This document shows positions 10,901 through 22,500 of a stretch of DNA of 64,000 nt, piece after piece. Each line of letters begins with the position of its first letter. The stretch's first letter is position 1. The notes under the pieces were generated by a model that was not told where the DNA came from, ran no database searches, and worked only from the letters and a program-made list of their open reading frames with translations. The DNA comes from Asterochloris sp. CNOR1 (lineage: Eukaryota > Chlorophyta > Trebouxiophyceae > Trebouxiales > Trebouxiaceae): positions 1,054,001-1,118,000 of the forward strand of contig OZ017753.1 of NCBI GenBank assembly GCA_963969365.1, written 5' to 3'. The position numbers and the translations under genes were made by a program.

Positions 10901-13772
10901 GCCTGGTAGTGTTCACCTGCACCAAAGGTCACCTTGGGCCGTCAGCACGACTGGGATGATGCAGGGCACAGCTGGAGCGCACAGCTGAAGGCCTGAGAGC
11001 CCCTTGAACAGACCCTGCGCGCACCTCAGCCGTGCATGGTGCGTTAGAAGGGCCAATGCACCTGGACATGAACGAACGAAGCCCCTGTCATGGAGCCCAC
11101 CCGCACCTCAAAAGGCGCCACACAATGCCCAGGGCTGAGGTGCCCAAACCTCAAACAACATCATGCAATGATATCCCGAAGAGAGCGTTTTTGGAAAACA
11201 TGGTGATGTTTGTAGATGATATCACCACAAGGCGTGCCCAGTGCTCTGAATGGCACTAAGGAACCCACCTCAGCAGGCGTCATGGCTGCAATCTCTGCCT
11301 TCTCCTCATAGAAGTCTTTGCCGAAGTCGTCGTACTCAATGTTGCTATGGTCCAGCGCTGGCAGGGGCTCTACTGTCTTCTTGTCCCCCTGGCTGACGAG
11401 CTCATCATAGTCTGTCACGTTGGCGCCGTCTACAGCATCTGCTGTGGCATAGACCTCATCGTCTGAGCCGTACCCCTCATTTTGCATCTGGGTGGCCAGA
11501 GCAGCTGCTGCAGCATGCTCGCGGCGGGCCTGCACAAAGTGCAACGATTTATCAATATGTCCTCGACGTGCATGTGGGTTGTAGGTGGGCAGCAGATGCA
11601 GCTTTCTCAACAGGGTCTCTTTGTGTCCCCCCACAGTGCAGGGCAGCGGTTCAACAGCAGGCAAGTGCGCCATGTAGGCAGGGACGGCAGCATCTCACAA
11701 CAGCCTGAAGCCAGTGCAGGGCAGCTGACCCTAGACAGGGTCCAACAGCAGGCAACAATGCCTTGCATGCAAAGACTGCCACAGAAGTCTCCCACAATCA
11801 GCCCCCTTCTGTTGCTTGCTTGGTACATGCTCCATATGGCACAGGCCCGCTCAACCACAGCTGCGCGTCCCCTATGAAGCCTGATGTCAATATGGCCTAC
11901 CTGAAATTTGTTGAGAACATGCACAACGCCCCACTGCAGCTGTCCCTTCGTGTATGCAGTCTGCCACACCTCGCTTCCCTCCATGTTCACGCCGACGTGC
12001 TCCCTGCCTCAGAATGGTGCACCACACAAAGCAAGTTAGCTGTTCACACCTCCATGAAGTCCGCTACATTGTCTGCCTCCTCATCCAGGCCAACGTCCAG
12101 CACCGTCTGCTTCTTGCCCTGAGCAGGCTGTGGGGCACCCTGGCCAGCCTCAAGGTCCTTCAGCTCTGCCATGAAGGCGTCCAGGGGATCTGCCTCCTGC
12201 AGACATATGCCACAAACAGGCTCAGTGTGGGGCCCTGAGGAGGCTGTGAGGCACCCTGGCCAGCCTCAAGGTCCTTCAGCTCTGCCATGAAGGCGTCTCC
12301 TGCAGATATATGCCACAAACAGGCTCAGTGTGCGGAGAAAGGATCTACAAAGTGCCTGTCAGGAAAGCAAATGGGAACCTGCCTCCTGCAGGCACCAATG
12401 GCATGCTGATAGGTGGGTTGTAGCCCAGACACCTGCAGGTGGAGCTGCAAGCACCCAGGGGCTCTGCAGTCTGGAGAGGACCAGAGGCACCTCCGCAGGC
12501 TGGTGGAGCAGGCTGGTTGAGCAGGGGCTCACCCTGCGCACATGCAGGCAATCAGGGGTCAGCCTCCTGCAAGCAGGTGCCAGAAAGGCGTGGGGCGGGC
12601 ATGCATGGGGGGCTTGCCATGAGGGAACAAAGGTGTCAGAGCTGTGTTGGATGAGTACCTGGAAAAGCACCTGGGAGTCTGCCTCATGCAGGCCCCCAAG
12701 GCATGCTGAAGGCAGATGTGGGTGGAGCATAAGCTTGCTTTGTGCAGCCAGCAAGCTGGCTCTGAGCACTCGCAGACAGGTCAGGAGCAGGCGCTCACAC
12801 CTCCTCGGCGCCTGCTCCTGCATCAGGCTTGACGGCAGGAACTGCCGAGTTGGCTTCGCACTCCTGAGCTCGCGCAATCTGCATGGCAGAGGTGCGACAT
12901 GCATGACGTTCAGCTGAGAAAAGCAAAGCAATGAGTGGCCACAGATACATTCAACGGCCCTCAAGAGAGCCTTCTGCAGCCCTTGCACCAAGCACTCTGC
13001 ATTCCAGACCCGAAGCATCTGCTCATTTGGCCAGGTCAGTGTCATTCTGAAGGAAGTCACTGCCCTAAGCTGCAGCTGTCTCACCAAAGCAGGCAGCCCG
13101 CGGCAGTCATCATAATCCTCGCCTCTATTGTCCAGGAAGCTCTGCAGAGCAGCTGCATGAGGTGATGCTCTGCTGGTACACGCTGTTGAAGCAGCAGCAC
13201 GTAACAAAGCATCCCGGACTTGGTGTGGCAGAGCAGCAGGGCAGTGACTTTCCACACACAGCAAGGCAAGGTGATGCTAAGTATGGCACAGCAGCTGCCG
13301 GGAACTTCTTCAAGCAGAGGGTCTGTGACAGGCTGCTCTGGGTCATGGTGTGCCTCGTAGCGGCAGTGTCATCAGGCCACAGCAGCAGGGACTGACCTTG
13401 ATCTCCAGCTCAGTCCAAGATACAAAGTTGGTGCCCTGCAAATGACATTGACAGTCCTTACTGCCTGAGAGACTGCTTGGGCCAGTGCTTGTGCACCTGC
13501 TGAGGGGCATGTGGCAGCGCTGGGACCTCTTTCTGGAACTAATGAGAGTGAGGCTCATGGCAGCCTGCAGCTGGCATCGTAATGCAAAGGAGGCAGCTTC
13601 GTACGGCACGGCAGCACACCTGAAATGTGCTCCCTTTCACTGCATCAGAGAGGGGCTGCGGTGCAAAGATAGAGGGCTCCTCATAATCCCTGCCAGGCTT
13701 CACGCCTTCTAGCTGGCGACGCTTCAGGTTCAGTGGCGCCATAGTAGTGTGGTAAGGAAAGCTGCGTTTCAT
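4907..13772 (-). CDS. DEAD-box ATP-dependent RNA helicase, DDX42/RH24 type
   Basis: Exons in gene order: 13772-13620 (starts [10 protein letters not shown]), 13435-13397, 13141-13085, 12878-12801, 12196-12050, 11529-11269, 10916-10795, 10710-10644, 10460-10209, 9654-9529, 9145-8987, 8391-8240, 7539-7277, 7003-6820, 6496-5585, then a terminal exon ending at 4907. Core motifs in order: Q motif GYQQPTAIQ, motif I AKTGSGKT, Ia PTRELAEQ, Ib [63 protein letters not shown]. The N-terminal part is acidic ([16 protein letters not shown]). The C-terminal part has an RGG-like patch ([18 protein letters not shown]) and a Gln/Pro/Ala-rich tail of about 300 residues. DDX42-type enzymes act in the nucleus, in U2 snRNP and splicing contexts. 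The last splice is unresolved: the donor after PLYS fits the [12 protein letters not shown] terminal frame only through a weak acceptor, and the protein could instead read on and stop at 5485. Confidence 0.92.
7680..7890 (-). repeat. Two decayed copies of the 5' edge of the helicase exon at 7539
   Basis: The used exon begins [15 protein letters not shown]. Upstream in gene orientation, about 7730-7680 translates to [19 protein letters not shown] after a CTGCAGG acceptor-like site. About 7890-7840 translates to [19 protein letters not shown]. The resemblance stops after about 17 codons. Both copies lie in the intron between the exons ending at 8240 and starting at 7539. Confidence 0.8.
12126..12333 (-). 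repeat. Tandem duplication covering part of a helicase exon and its acceptor
   Basis: About 12126-12235 and 12241-12333 are near-identical neighbours, both holding CACCCTGGCCAGCCTCAAGG and the later CCACAAACAGGCTCAGTGTG. The second copy lacks about 17 bp (ccaggggatctgcctcc is reduced). The first copy contains the 5' part and acceptor of exon 12196-12050. The second is the non-used copy upstream in gene orientation. The high identity marks it as the youngest junction duplication in the window. Confidence 0.9.
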
Positions 13773-14068
13773 GCTGGCAACAACGTGGGCGAAGCTGTAT
13801 GCAGGTCTTGAGCAGCTGCCTTCACAGCAATTTGTCTGACTTCTGGGTTGATTGTCTGCTAAGTTGAGATATGCTGGAAACGCACTGGACGGCAAGCTGG
13901 ATCTCCCTTTATATGATTTCAAGGGAGACAGCCCTGACTGGGCAGCAATCGAAATGCCCAATCTTGCTGTCAGGAGGGCGTTTGAGTATTCTGTTCGCCT
14001 TCTGCACAGCGTCTGAGGCCAGCTGCTACAGATCTGCAGCCTGCTGCACCAATCAAAGGACCCATTCA
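13773..14068. promoter_or_regulatory. Presumed bidirectional promoter of the RH24-type helicase (-) and PEX2 (+)
   Basis: Only 296 bp separate the two head-to-head start codons. The interval contains an AT-rich CCCTTTATATGA around 13903. Neither a TATA box nor a transcription start can be assigned from sequence alone; the promoter role is inferred from the layout. Confidence 0.4.
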
Positions 14069-16218
14069 ATGGCTGTCGCTGGTGGGGTGCAGCAGTCTTC
14101 CACCCCACCAGCAGATGATTGGCAGACGGAATGGCCCAATGTCCTGCCAGAGCTGGATCAGTTGGCCAGGTACAAGGGTGCCCCCTCACCCAACCCGTTT
14201 GTGTCCTTATATCAAGCTTCTCTGAAGCACAACCAATGGTGCAGGCGGGGCAGGAAGCTGCCAGATGTGGCTGTGATGCGTGCTAGTCAGCTCGATGCTG
14301 CACGCTTGGATGTAGAGCTCACTGCCATGCTGCGTGAGCAGTTCATGAAGATCTTCAGCCTGTTTCAGCCGCGCATCATCTCAGCACTGCAGCCAGAGTT
14401 GACGCTGCTGCTGGACTTCCTGGTGAGCAGCCTAGTATACGCTAGCCCTACCTTCCCGTCTACGACACATTGCTGATGCAATCATGCAAGCCAGACTCCT
14501 GAATTGCTGGACCAGCGGCCTGCCCCTTGTCTGCAGGTATTCAAGTTTTCAGTGTGGAGTGGCAAGCCCACGCCAGGCAGCGCCTTGATGAATTTGCGAT
14601 ACAGGGATGAGCGCTCAGTGGCACAGCCTGGCCGGCACCACCACACAGCGCAGGTTGAGGTCCACCCGTCTGGACAGCATGGCCCCAGCCACGCTGCTGC
14701 GCACAGTAACCCAGCAGCTGGCACTGACGACAGCAGGGTCAGGAGGGCTGCTGGACCCGTTGGAAGACAGGTGGGACATCCAGACAGCAGCCCTGCCAGC
14801 AGCCACCAACCTGCGAGCCAGCCATCCATGGCTGTTGACATCCTATGTAACCTTTGCGTTGCTGACAGCAGGTGGCTGGGCGGTCAGGCATGGAGGGCCC
14901 CGGCCCAAAAAAGGGGCAGCAGACGCTGTATGGCCTGGCCATGGTGCTGGGGCGCTATGCCTGGGGCCGCTTGGACCAGATGGCGGCTGCCCAGCAGTGG
15001 CAGGACGGCACGGCACCTGGCACCCAGCGGCGCAGTCTCTGGGTGGCTGTGCGCTGGGCCGAGACAGTCTTCAAGCTTGGCTCCCTGGCAAACTTCATCG
15101 TGTTCTTGCGGTACGGCAAGTACAGGTAGGTGACATCCTCTTGCAGGGCCCCACAGACGAAGCTGAGCGCTAGATGCCACTCCAATGGAGCGATGTTCAT
15201 CTGGGCCGGCATGCGTAGCACTAGCCATCTTGCACACATCAGAAGCAAACTGAGCACAGGAACGTGTAATGCTTGTAGGTGCTGGCGCATCTAGAGCCAT
15301 GCCTGGCATGCCTGGCGCCATTGTGCACAGCTGTGCATAGCTTTCATGCCAACACACATGGCTACAGCCCTGAACTGCTGCAGACATGCCCTGTATGTGG
15401 AGGGGAAAAGACCAAAGCTTCTGAGCGCTGTGCAAAGTCCTTAAGTGCTGTGCAGGAGCCTGCTGGAGCGTGTATTGCGCATGAGGTTGGTGTACCAGCG
15501 AGTCAACATGGCGCGCGCCATCAGCTTTGAGTACCTCAACAGGCAGCTGGTGTGGCACGAGCTGTCAGAAGTGCTCCTCTTTCTGCTGCCGCTGATCAAT
15601 GTGGGGCGCCTCAAGCGTTTCGTCACGCACCAGCTCCCACAACTGAAGGCGGCCTTCCTGCCTGTTGCTGGTGAGCCCTTGCTGAGTGTATCCATTGGCT
15701 GCCAGCTGCCCAAGCTGACAGGCAGCCTTCTGCCTAATGCTGGTGAGCTGTCCATCGAAGGCATGCATGCGGCAGGCACTTGGGCTGCAAGCCAACGGTG
15801 CAGACTAAGTCTCGTGCAGAAGTGTTTGCCTTCCCTAGTTACGCCTGAGAGCCAGCCCGGTGCCCAAGCCGCCACTACATGCCTGGGCGGAAGTCAGCAG
15901 CCAGCGGAGTCCTGCATTATATGGATTGCTGCTCTAACATCCTGTTTTGTTGCAGGCGGTGGGGCTGCCAGAGCTTCAGGAGACTCCAGCACAGACGTGC
16001 CAGCTATGCCTGGACGCTGCGTCATCTGCAATGGCGCTGAGATCACAGTGCCCTTCAGAGCAGACCCCTGCGGCCACATTTTTGACTACTACTGCCTGTA
16101 CACTCAGCTGCAAGAAGCCATCAGGCTCAGAGAGGACTTCCCATGCCCTGTATGCTCAGTCCCTGTCACAGCAATGCGCCGGTGGCGTGTCCACATAACA
16201 CTGCGTCAACAATCATAG
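14069..16218 (+). CDS. PEX2: Peroxisome biogenesis protein 2 (PEX2), RING-type E3 ligase
   Basis: Membrane subunit of the PEX2-PEX10-PEX12 ubiquitin ligase, which modifies the PEX5 import receptor at the peroxisome. Exons: 14069-14422, 14537-about 14617, 14872-15125, 15456-15670, 15956-16218 (TAG), giving about 388 residues. Family landmarks in order: MRASQLDAARLDVELTAML, FSVWSGKPTPGSALMNLRYR, GMEGPGPKKGQQTLYGLA, FIVFLRYGKYRSLLERVL, ARAISFEYLNRQLVWHELSE. The C-terminal RING shows RCVICNGAEITVPF, the DPCGHIFDYYC box and the closing CPVC. The donor of exon 2 is the one uncertain junction: 14617 keeps frame with the next exon, and 14650 also would. The intron after 15670 begins with a decayed copy of the exon's 3' edge. 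Confidence 0.94.
15695..15755 (+). repeat. Decayed copy of the 3' edge of PEX2 exon 4
   Basis: The used edge CTTCCTGCCTGTTGCTG|GTGAGCC, with upstream CACCAGCTCCCACAACTGAA, is echoed by GGCTGCCAGCTGCCCAAGCT followed by GACAGGCAGCCTTCTGCCTA and ATGCTG|GTGAGCT. Spacing is about 74 bp. The copy lies inside the intron with an intact-looking donor. Confidence 0.75.
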
Positions 16219-16500
16219 CAGCACACTTAGAGGAGTATGTTGTACACCATCATTTGCTGAATCCCCTCCCTCCCACTGCAGTGATCCTGGGTGCTTGTAT
16301 GTTCTGAAAGTACATGTCAGCCCAGAGGCTGACGTCTTCACGGAACCTACCTGAAGTAGGTCAACTAACAGAGGTCTTCGCAAGCTTTGACACCAGGGCA
16401 GCACATTGCGGAACACTCACAGCAGAACAACTTGAACAGATCTAGCCAGAGCTGGTTGGCACAGCAGGAGGCGCTTCCGGAATTGATCTGGCCAGCCATC

Positions 16501-19500
16501 ATGGAGACCAGTCGCGGCCTGCACGGCACCAGTAGCTCAAGTAATAGCAAGCTGGTCATCGAAAACATTGGCGCCTTCGATCTGCCGAGCCACAAGGTGT
16601 GGATGCAGATCTGCATGAAGGCCTTCAGGCTGCGGTTCACCAGACATGTGTCCAAGATCTTGGCCTCAGGCTGCCTTCGGCAGCAGCAGCATGGCATCCT
16701 TAGGCTTCTGCCATCAGGATCTGCAGCCTAGTGCTGTCCGCATTGTGATGTGGCGCCGCATGTTCAGACCCTGCATGAGGGCTCTCACAGGGTATACTGA
16801 CCTGTACAGCCTCCTGGTCCACAGCACAGCCTCTCTGGGGTAGTTCTGGCACTGTTGCGCTGCTGTGCTGCGAGCTGACAGGACCTGCCGCTCAGCTGCC
16901 GCCAAGATCATCGCCTTGTCACTGCCCCCCCGGCGAAGCCCTGCAGCTTGCAGCCATGCTGCTGGTTTCCTGGTTCATCGTTATGTGGCTGACAGCGCCT
17001 GCAGGCTGTGCTGCGCCTCAGCATGGCCAGATTCCTCCGAGCACTGCGGTGGCCCTTGGCACGTCCAACCCTTATCTGCTCCCGCCCACCGTCCTTGTGA
17101 CCCCTGCAGAAAAGCTACGTCTACTTTGAGGTGGGCACAGCCAACAAGTCCACCAGCATGGACAAGGAGGATCTGGCCAGCCCCTTCTGGAGCGACACTG
17201 TGACCTTTGACGACGTGCCAGCAGACCTTGCGGAGGAATCCATCAAGGTACAGCTTTGGCCAGACTGATCATTAGTCACGGCAGTCCCAAAGACTCTGCC
17301 GTGCCTGCGCGTACAGCATCTGCATGCAAAGGACTGTGCCCGCTGGCCTTTGCAGCCTTGCCCTGCCCCAGCCCCTCTAGGCCTGTCTGCTCTGTGGCAT
17401 CTGCACGGCGCCTGGACACAGGACTTCATGCCTCGTCTGCCCTGGGAAGTCTGCATGCAGCTGCCTGCACAAGCTGTTGTTGCCGTCTCCTGCCTTGCAT
17501 ATTTCTCTTCGTGTCGGTGCTTTCCTAACCTCTGCACAATGCCTGCCCAAGTGCATTGGACCTGGCCTGCTTGTCTCCAGGCTCTACATGACGTTGCCTG
17601 CGTAGGCTGCCACAAGCCTAGTCAAGGGGGCAGCTTCCAGCCCATGCATGGTGGCATCATTGCCTGCCTGGAGGCTGGTCAATCTGACTGCAGATGCCAC
17701 TGCTCTCTGTTGCAGGTGGCGGTTTACAACCACGCGGCGCTGCTGCCAGACCACTTTGTTGGAGGAGTCGAGGTCAGATACCCCTGCTGCACCCAATGAT
17801 GCCTGGGGTGCCACCATGGGCCACCATGTGCATGCCACAGGCCCTGGCATTCACCCCACGTGCATTATCTCCTGTGCTGCCTGCCATTGAGCAGTGACTG
17901 GCCAAAGTCAAGACTGTACTCTGCCGACCTCTGGATAATCTTCTGGCTGCCAGACATGGTACCATGACATGGTACCATGCATGGTCATCGCCTTGTCAAA
18001 TGCTTTTCTCTGCCTGCAGTACCCGCTGTCGCACATGACCAGCGGACAGAGCCTGCGCATACCCCTCACTGACAGGAAGGGCAACTCAGCTGGGGAGATC
18101 AGCTTCACCCTTGAGGTGCAAGGTGGGCGCTGTTGCGGAGCACATGCTGGACTGCTGCTGAAGGCCCTAGTGCCTTGGGGGCCTAGCACTGCTTCTTGTC
18201 CCTTGCCCCAGGTCTCATGTTTCCGCCTTCTGGGAGCCCACATGCTGCCTAGCAGTCACTAAACTGCCAGCAGGCGCTCTTGGGCTGGGCTGTCTGGCTG
18301 CTGTTCGCTTACTTGCTGGCTGCTCAGCTGCTGTCCTGCATACCGCGAGAGCCAGCAGCTGCCTGAGGCCTGAGTCCCACCACCTGCGTGTGGGCTCAAG
18401 ACAAATCTGCTCAATGCTGTCTCAGTTGCACAGTGGCCCTGTCCGCCTATGCAGGTGTCGGGCGCACAGGTGCGACATCAGGCAGCTCAGCTTCCACAGC
18501 CACTGCAGCTGGTGGCCTGGGGGGTGCTGGAGTTGGCGGCCGCCACACAGGCAGCACAGCTGACTCTGGTCGCCAGACTGCTGGCAGCACAGGCACCAGC
18601 CCATCTGGTAGTGGCTATGGTACCCCCGCAGGCACTGGCAGTGACGGCTCTCCCCTGAGGGATGGTAGCTACGGCGGCAAAGGCACCCCAGGTGGGTTGA
18701 CGGCTGTTTGACATGCCAAGGCAAGAGTTATACTCGGCCAGCTACCCGCTGTGTCCCTTTGCTTCATGAAGCAAGTCATGCAACCTGAGATCTCACGTCT
18801 TGGCTACCAGTCTCTTCATGTGCTCAAGACTGCATACAGCTCAAGTACCCTCAGGGGGGACATTCCCTCTGCAGCTGCTGTCCCTTGCAACAAAGCTGAT
18901 GGCTGTAGTTGAAGCCATTGCATGCTCAGCTCTGTGATAGCTGGAGGCCTTGGCTGCGATGCAGGCCAGATTCACACTGCCAGAGCCTCACCCATGCTTA
19001 ATCTGACCTGGACCGACTTTTGTTGACATGCAGGCCTTGGCTCAGATGCAGCACAGACATACACCTCCCGAGACGGAAACGACAACGTGGTGGGCTCCCA
19101 GAGTCTGCAGGGCGGAGCCAGGGACAACACTGGCCGGGGCTACCCAGGCAGCCAGGGCACAGGCAGCCAGGGGCACCACCATGGCGCTGCAGCTGCAGGC
19201 AAGCCTGCTCTTGAGCTGCCTGCAATGAGAGGACTAACATGGCAGGTGCACCAAAGTGAAAGCATGCTGGGCCTTGTTCTGCTGCATGCCTCGGCCTGCT
19301 GGTTCCAGTAGACCTGCTGGTATGAAGGCCTGCTCTCAATTTGTGAAGCGAAAGTCTTCTTACCTCCCCAGTCAATGCTGACACCAAAGCTTTGATCATC
19401 TGCAGGTGCAGGGGCAGGTATGGGAACTGGCATTGGGGCTTTGGAGCATGGCAGGCACCACACACCTGGAACGCAGGACTCCCAGTCTGGCTACGGCACA

Positions 19501-22500
19501 GGTGAGCTGAAGGCAAAGGCTGGCCATGCATCTGCAGAGCTGCTTGTCCATGTCAGAGTGACGTTGGTGGGTGTGTTAAGGTGCGGGATAGCATTTTGCG
19601 GCAGAAATCTTGAGGTGCAACAAATACACTGTTGACTCGAGCGGCAAGAAATGGCTAAAAGCATTTACTGCAAGTGTCTTCTGATCACAGGTGTGTCGTC
19701 TGGCACAGGCAACGACAACAGGAGCATAGGGGAGAGGGCAAAGGATGCCCTCCCCGGGACTGGCCGTGGCGGCAGCACCACTGGGCACAGCACTGGCCAG
19801 GGGTACGGCCAGGAGGGCAGGGGCCTGACTTCAGGCACAGGTCAGCCGGTGGATGCATGCCCTGCAGGCGGTGCATTCTGCGCCCCGATAGCCAGCTGTT
19901 GACTTCAGCTAGCCACCCTGCCTGTGCCTTTGTTGGAGTCAGTGTTGTCTGTGACCTGAATCTGTCCAAGTGCTGCTCATTATTGAAGCGATTAGCCTTA
20001 CAGCTGGTTCACTGCAGGCGGCTTTGGCGGCAGCTCCACCACACCTAGCACTACCAGTAGGGGCAGCACATATGGCCCTGGCGGGCAGCCTGGCCTCAAC
20101 ACTGGCCCAACCAGTGGCACAGGCTCAGGCGCTGCCAGTGGCCACCAGGGTTCAGGCAACCTAGTGCGGGGGGCCACTGCAGGTGGGCTTTGCTGCAATG
20201 GCAGCAGCTAACCCTACTTGGATGGGCCCTAGCTGCTGCCATAATCTTGCTGCTCATTCCTCTGGCTATCCGCACAATGTGTCATCAGGTTTGCGCAGCT
20301 CCTTTGAGGATTATCAACTGAGCCCAGCTCCATTGACTGCAGTTTATGCATCTGTGGCAGGCAGGTGTTGCCTTTGCATGAAGCGTGCACCCACCTGGAA
20401 TGTATTGAAAGCGTCAAAACTGCACCCACTCAGACGACCTGAGCTGTGGCTTTGCTGTGACAGGTGGTGGCAGCCAGAGCACTTATGGGACAGGCACAGG
20501 GAGCGACTCAGCGCGCGGCAGCTACTCCACTCCAGGGACTCAGGACCCGCAGGGCGCAACCAAGGATGATACTGGCAGGGGTTACACAGGCAGTCGCGAG
20601 ACTGGAGCCACAGGTGTGCTGAAAACTTCATGTGTGCTGGAGCAGCACCAGCATGCAAATACAGACCCAGCGCAGTGTGGTGCACTGTCCTGTGAACCCT
20701 AGGCAACACAGGGCTGCATGCAAATTTGCAGCTCTGCAGGCATCCTTTTGTTTTGCCTGGGCAATGGCGCTGCAGCAGCGAGCCCGCAAGGGACAGCTAA
20801 ATTTTGGTACTGCAGTGTGCTGCAACATCTGCACAATGCATGATTGCAAGAAGAGGTACCTGTCTGGCTATGCAATTTTCATCCTGTGCTGGCTGTGTCA
20901 GCTGGCAGATGCATTTGAACTTGCGTACTGAGCCATTCTGCCTGCCTCTCAGGCACCTCCACCACCTCCAGCAGTCAGCAGGGCACCAGCAGCACTGCTG
21001 GCATGTCCGCCTTCCAGAAGTTGAAATCTGCCATCCCAGGGACGGCCGAGCACAAGCAGACGCACCCCCAGACGGGGTCTGACTACGACTCAACCAGCGC
21101 CACCCCCAAGCACGGCAGCACTGGTAGCCCCTTCGGGACTGGGGCTGACAGCAGGACTGGTGGCGAGAGCCCCTTTGGGACAGGTGGAAATAGCAGCACT
21201 GCTGGCCAGAAGGCCAGCTCAGGGCTGCCAGGGACACCTGAGCACAGCAGGACCCACGGCAACACCAGCAGAACGGGGACGGACAGCGGCTACACTGCCC
21301 AGGATGACAATGACAACGTGGTGGGCACCCAGAGCCTGCAGGGCGGAGCCAGCGACAACGCTGGGCGGGGCTACCCAGGCAGCCAGGGCATTGGCAGCCA
21401 GGGCACAGGCAGCCATGGGCACCACCACGGCGCCTCTGCAGCAGGCAAGAATGCTTCGAGCTGCTTGCCAACGGCAGCAGCATGACTTTGCACCAGCCTT
21501 CCTGACTTTGTGCCTGTTGCGACTGGTCACTTTGCTGATGGGCAAACCCATTCGCCACGAACATCAACAAGAGGCCCTGTGTTTTCCCTAATGTTCACAA
21601 ATCCGCCACCATTGGGGCTGACATGCAGCATACCTGGCCTGCTGCAGGGTTAGGTGCTGCTGCAGGCGCTGGTGCAGGCATTGGGGAGCACGAGCATGGC
21701 AGGCACCACACGCCTGGGACGCATGACTCCCAGTCTGGTTACGGCACAGGTGAGGGCCAGGCCGTTAGCGCTGGCATGCAATTGCAGGGCTGCCTAGTTC
21801 TTATCCGCTGGCGTTCGTGAATCTGATTAGGCATGGAAGGCAGCTGAGCTGCCCAGGCTTCATCAGTTAGCGATAGTAGGGACTGGCTTCATCAGTAGAG
21901 ACAGTAGGGAATCAATGGTGGTGAATCTGGTTTGCAAAATATGTCTCACCGACTGCAGGTGCATCGTCTGGCACAGGCAGCGACAGCAGGACCATGGGCG
22001 AGAAGGTGAAAGAGGCCCTCCCCGGGACTGGACGTGGCAGCAGCACCACAGGGCCCAGCGGCAGCCAGGGCTACACCCAGGAGGGCAAGGGTGTGACCTC
22101 AGGCATGGGTAAGCCTCTGCACCTTCCTCGCAAGCTGCTTGCAGCTGCATATTGAGTGCAGTTAGGCAGACTGCTGCCGTTTGTTGCTGGCCTTTTGAGT
22201 GTGTCTGTCATCGTGTAATGTAATTATACAGGGCTTCAGCCTGGCCATGTGCAGCTGGCCTGCCAACCTCAAGTAGCAGGATGCTAGGTTCTCAGCGATT
22301 CACATTGTGTGAGTGCAGGTGGTGGGTCAAACACTTCTGGAGGCTACGGCAGTGACAGGACCTTGGGGGAGAAGGTCAAGGATGCCCTCCCTGGGACTGG
22401 GCATAGCGGCACGTCTGGCCCCAGCAGTGGTCAGGGATACAGCCAGGAGGGCAGGGGCCTGACTTCAGGCGCAGGTAACAATGGAGCCCTGGCACCACGC

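Noticed and set aside
12359-13264. Continuous minus-strand frame of about 300 codons
   Set aside because: It crosses introns of the helicase gene. Only the short pieces with proper splice sites (13141-13085 and 12878-12801) fit the phases of the neighbouring exons.
20797-21570. Long open frame on the minus strand with many Cys and Arg
   Set aside because: It lies antisense to the repeat exons of the C2/dehydrin-like gene, and its composition simply mirrors their Gly/Ser/Thr codons.
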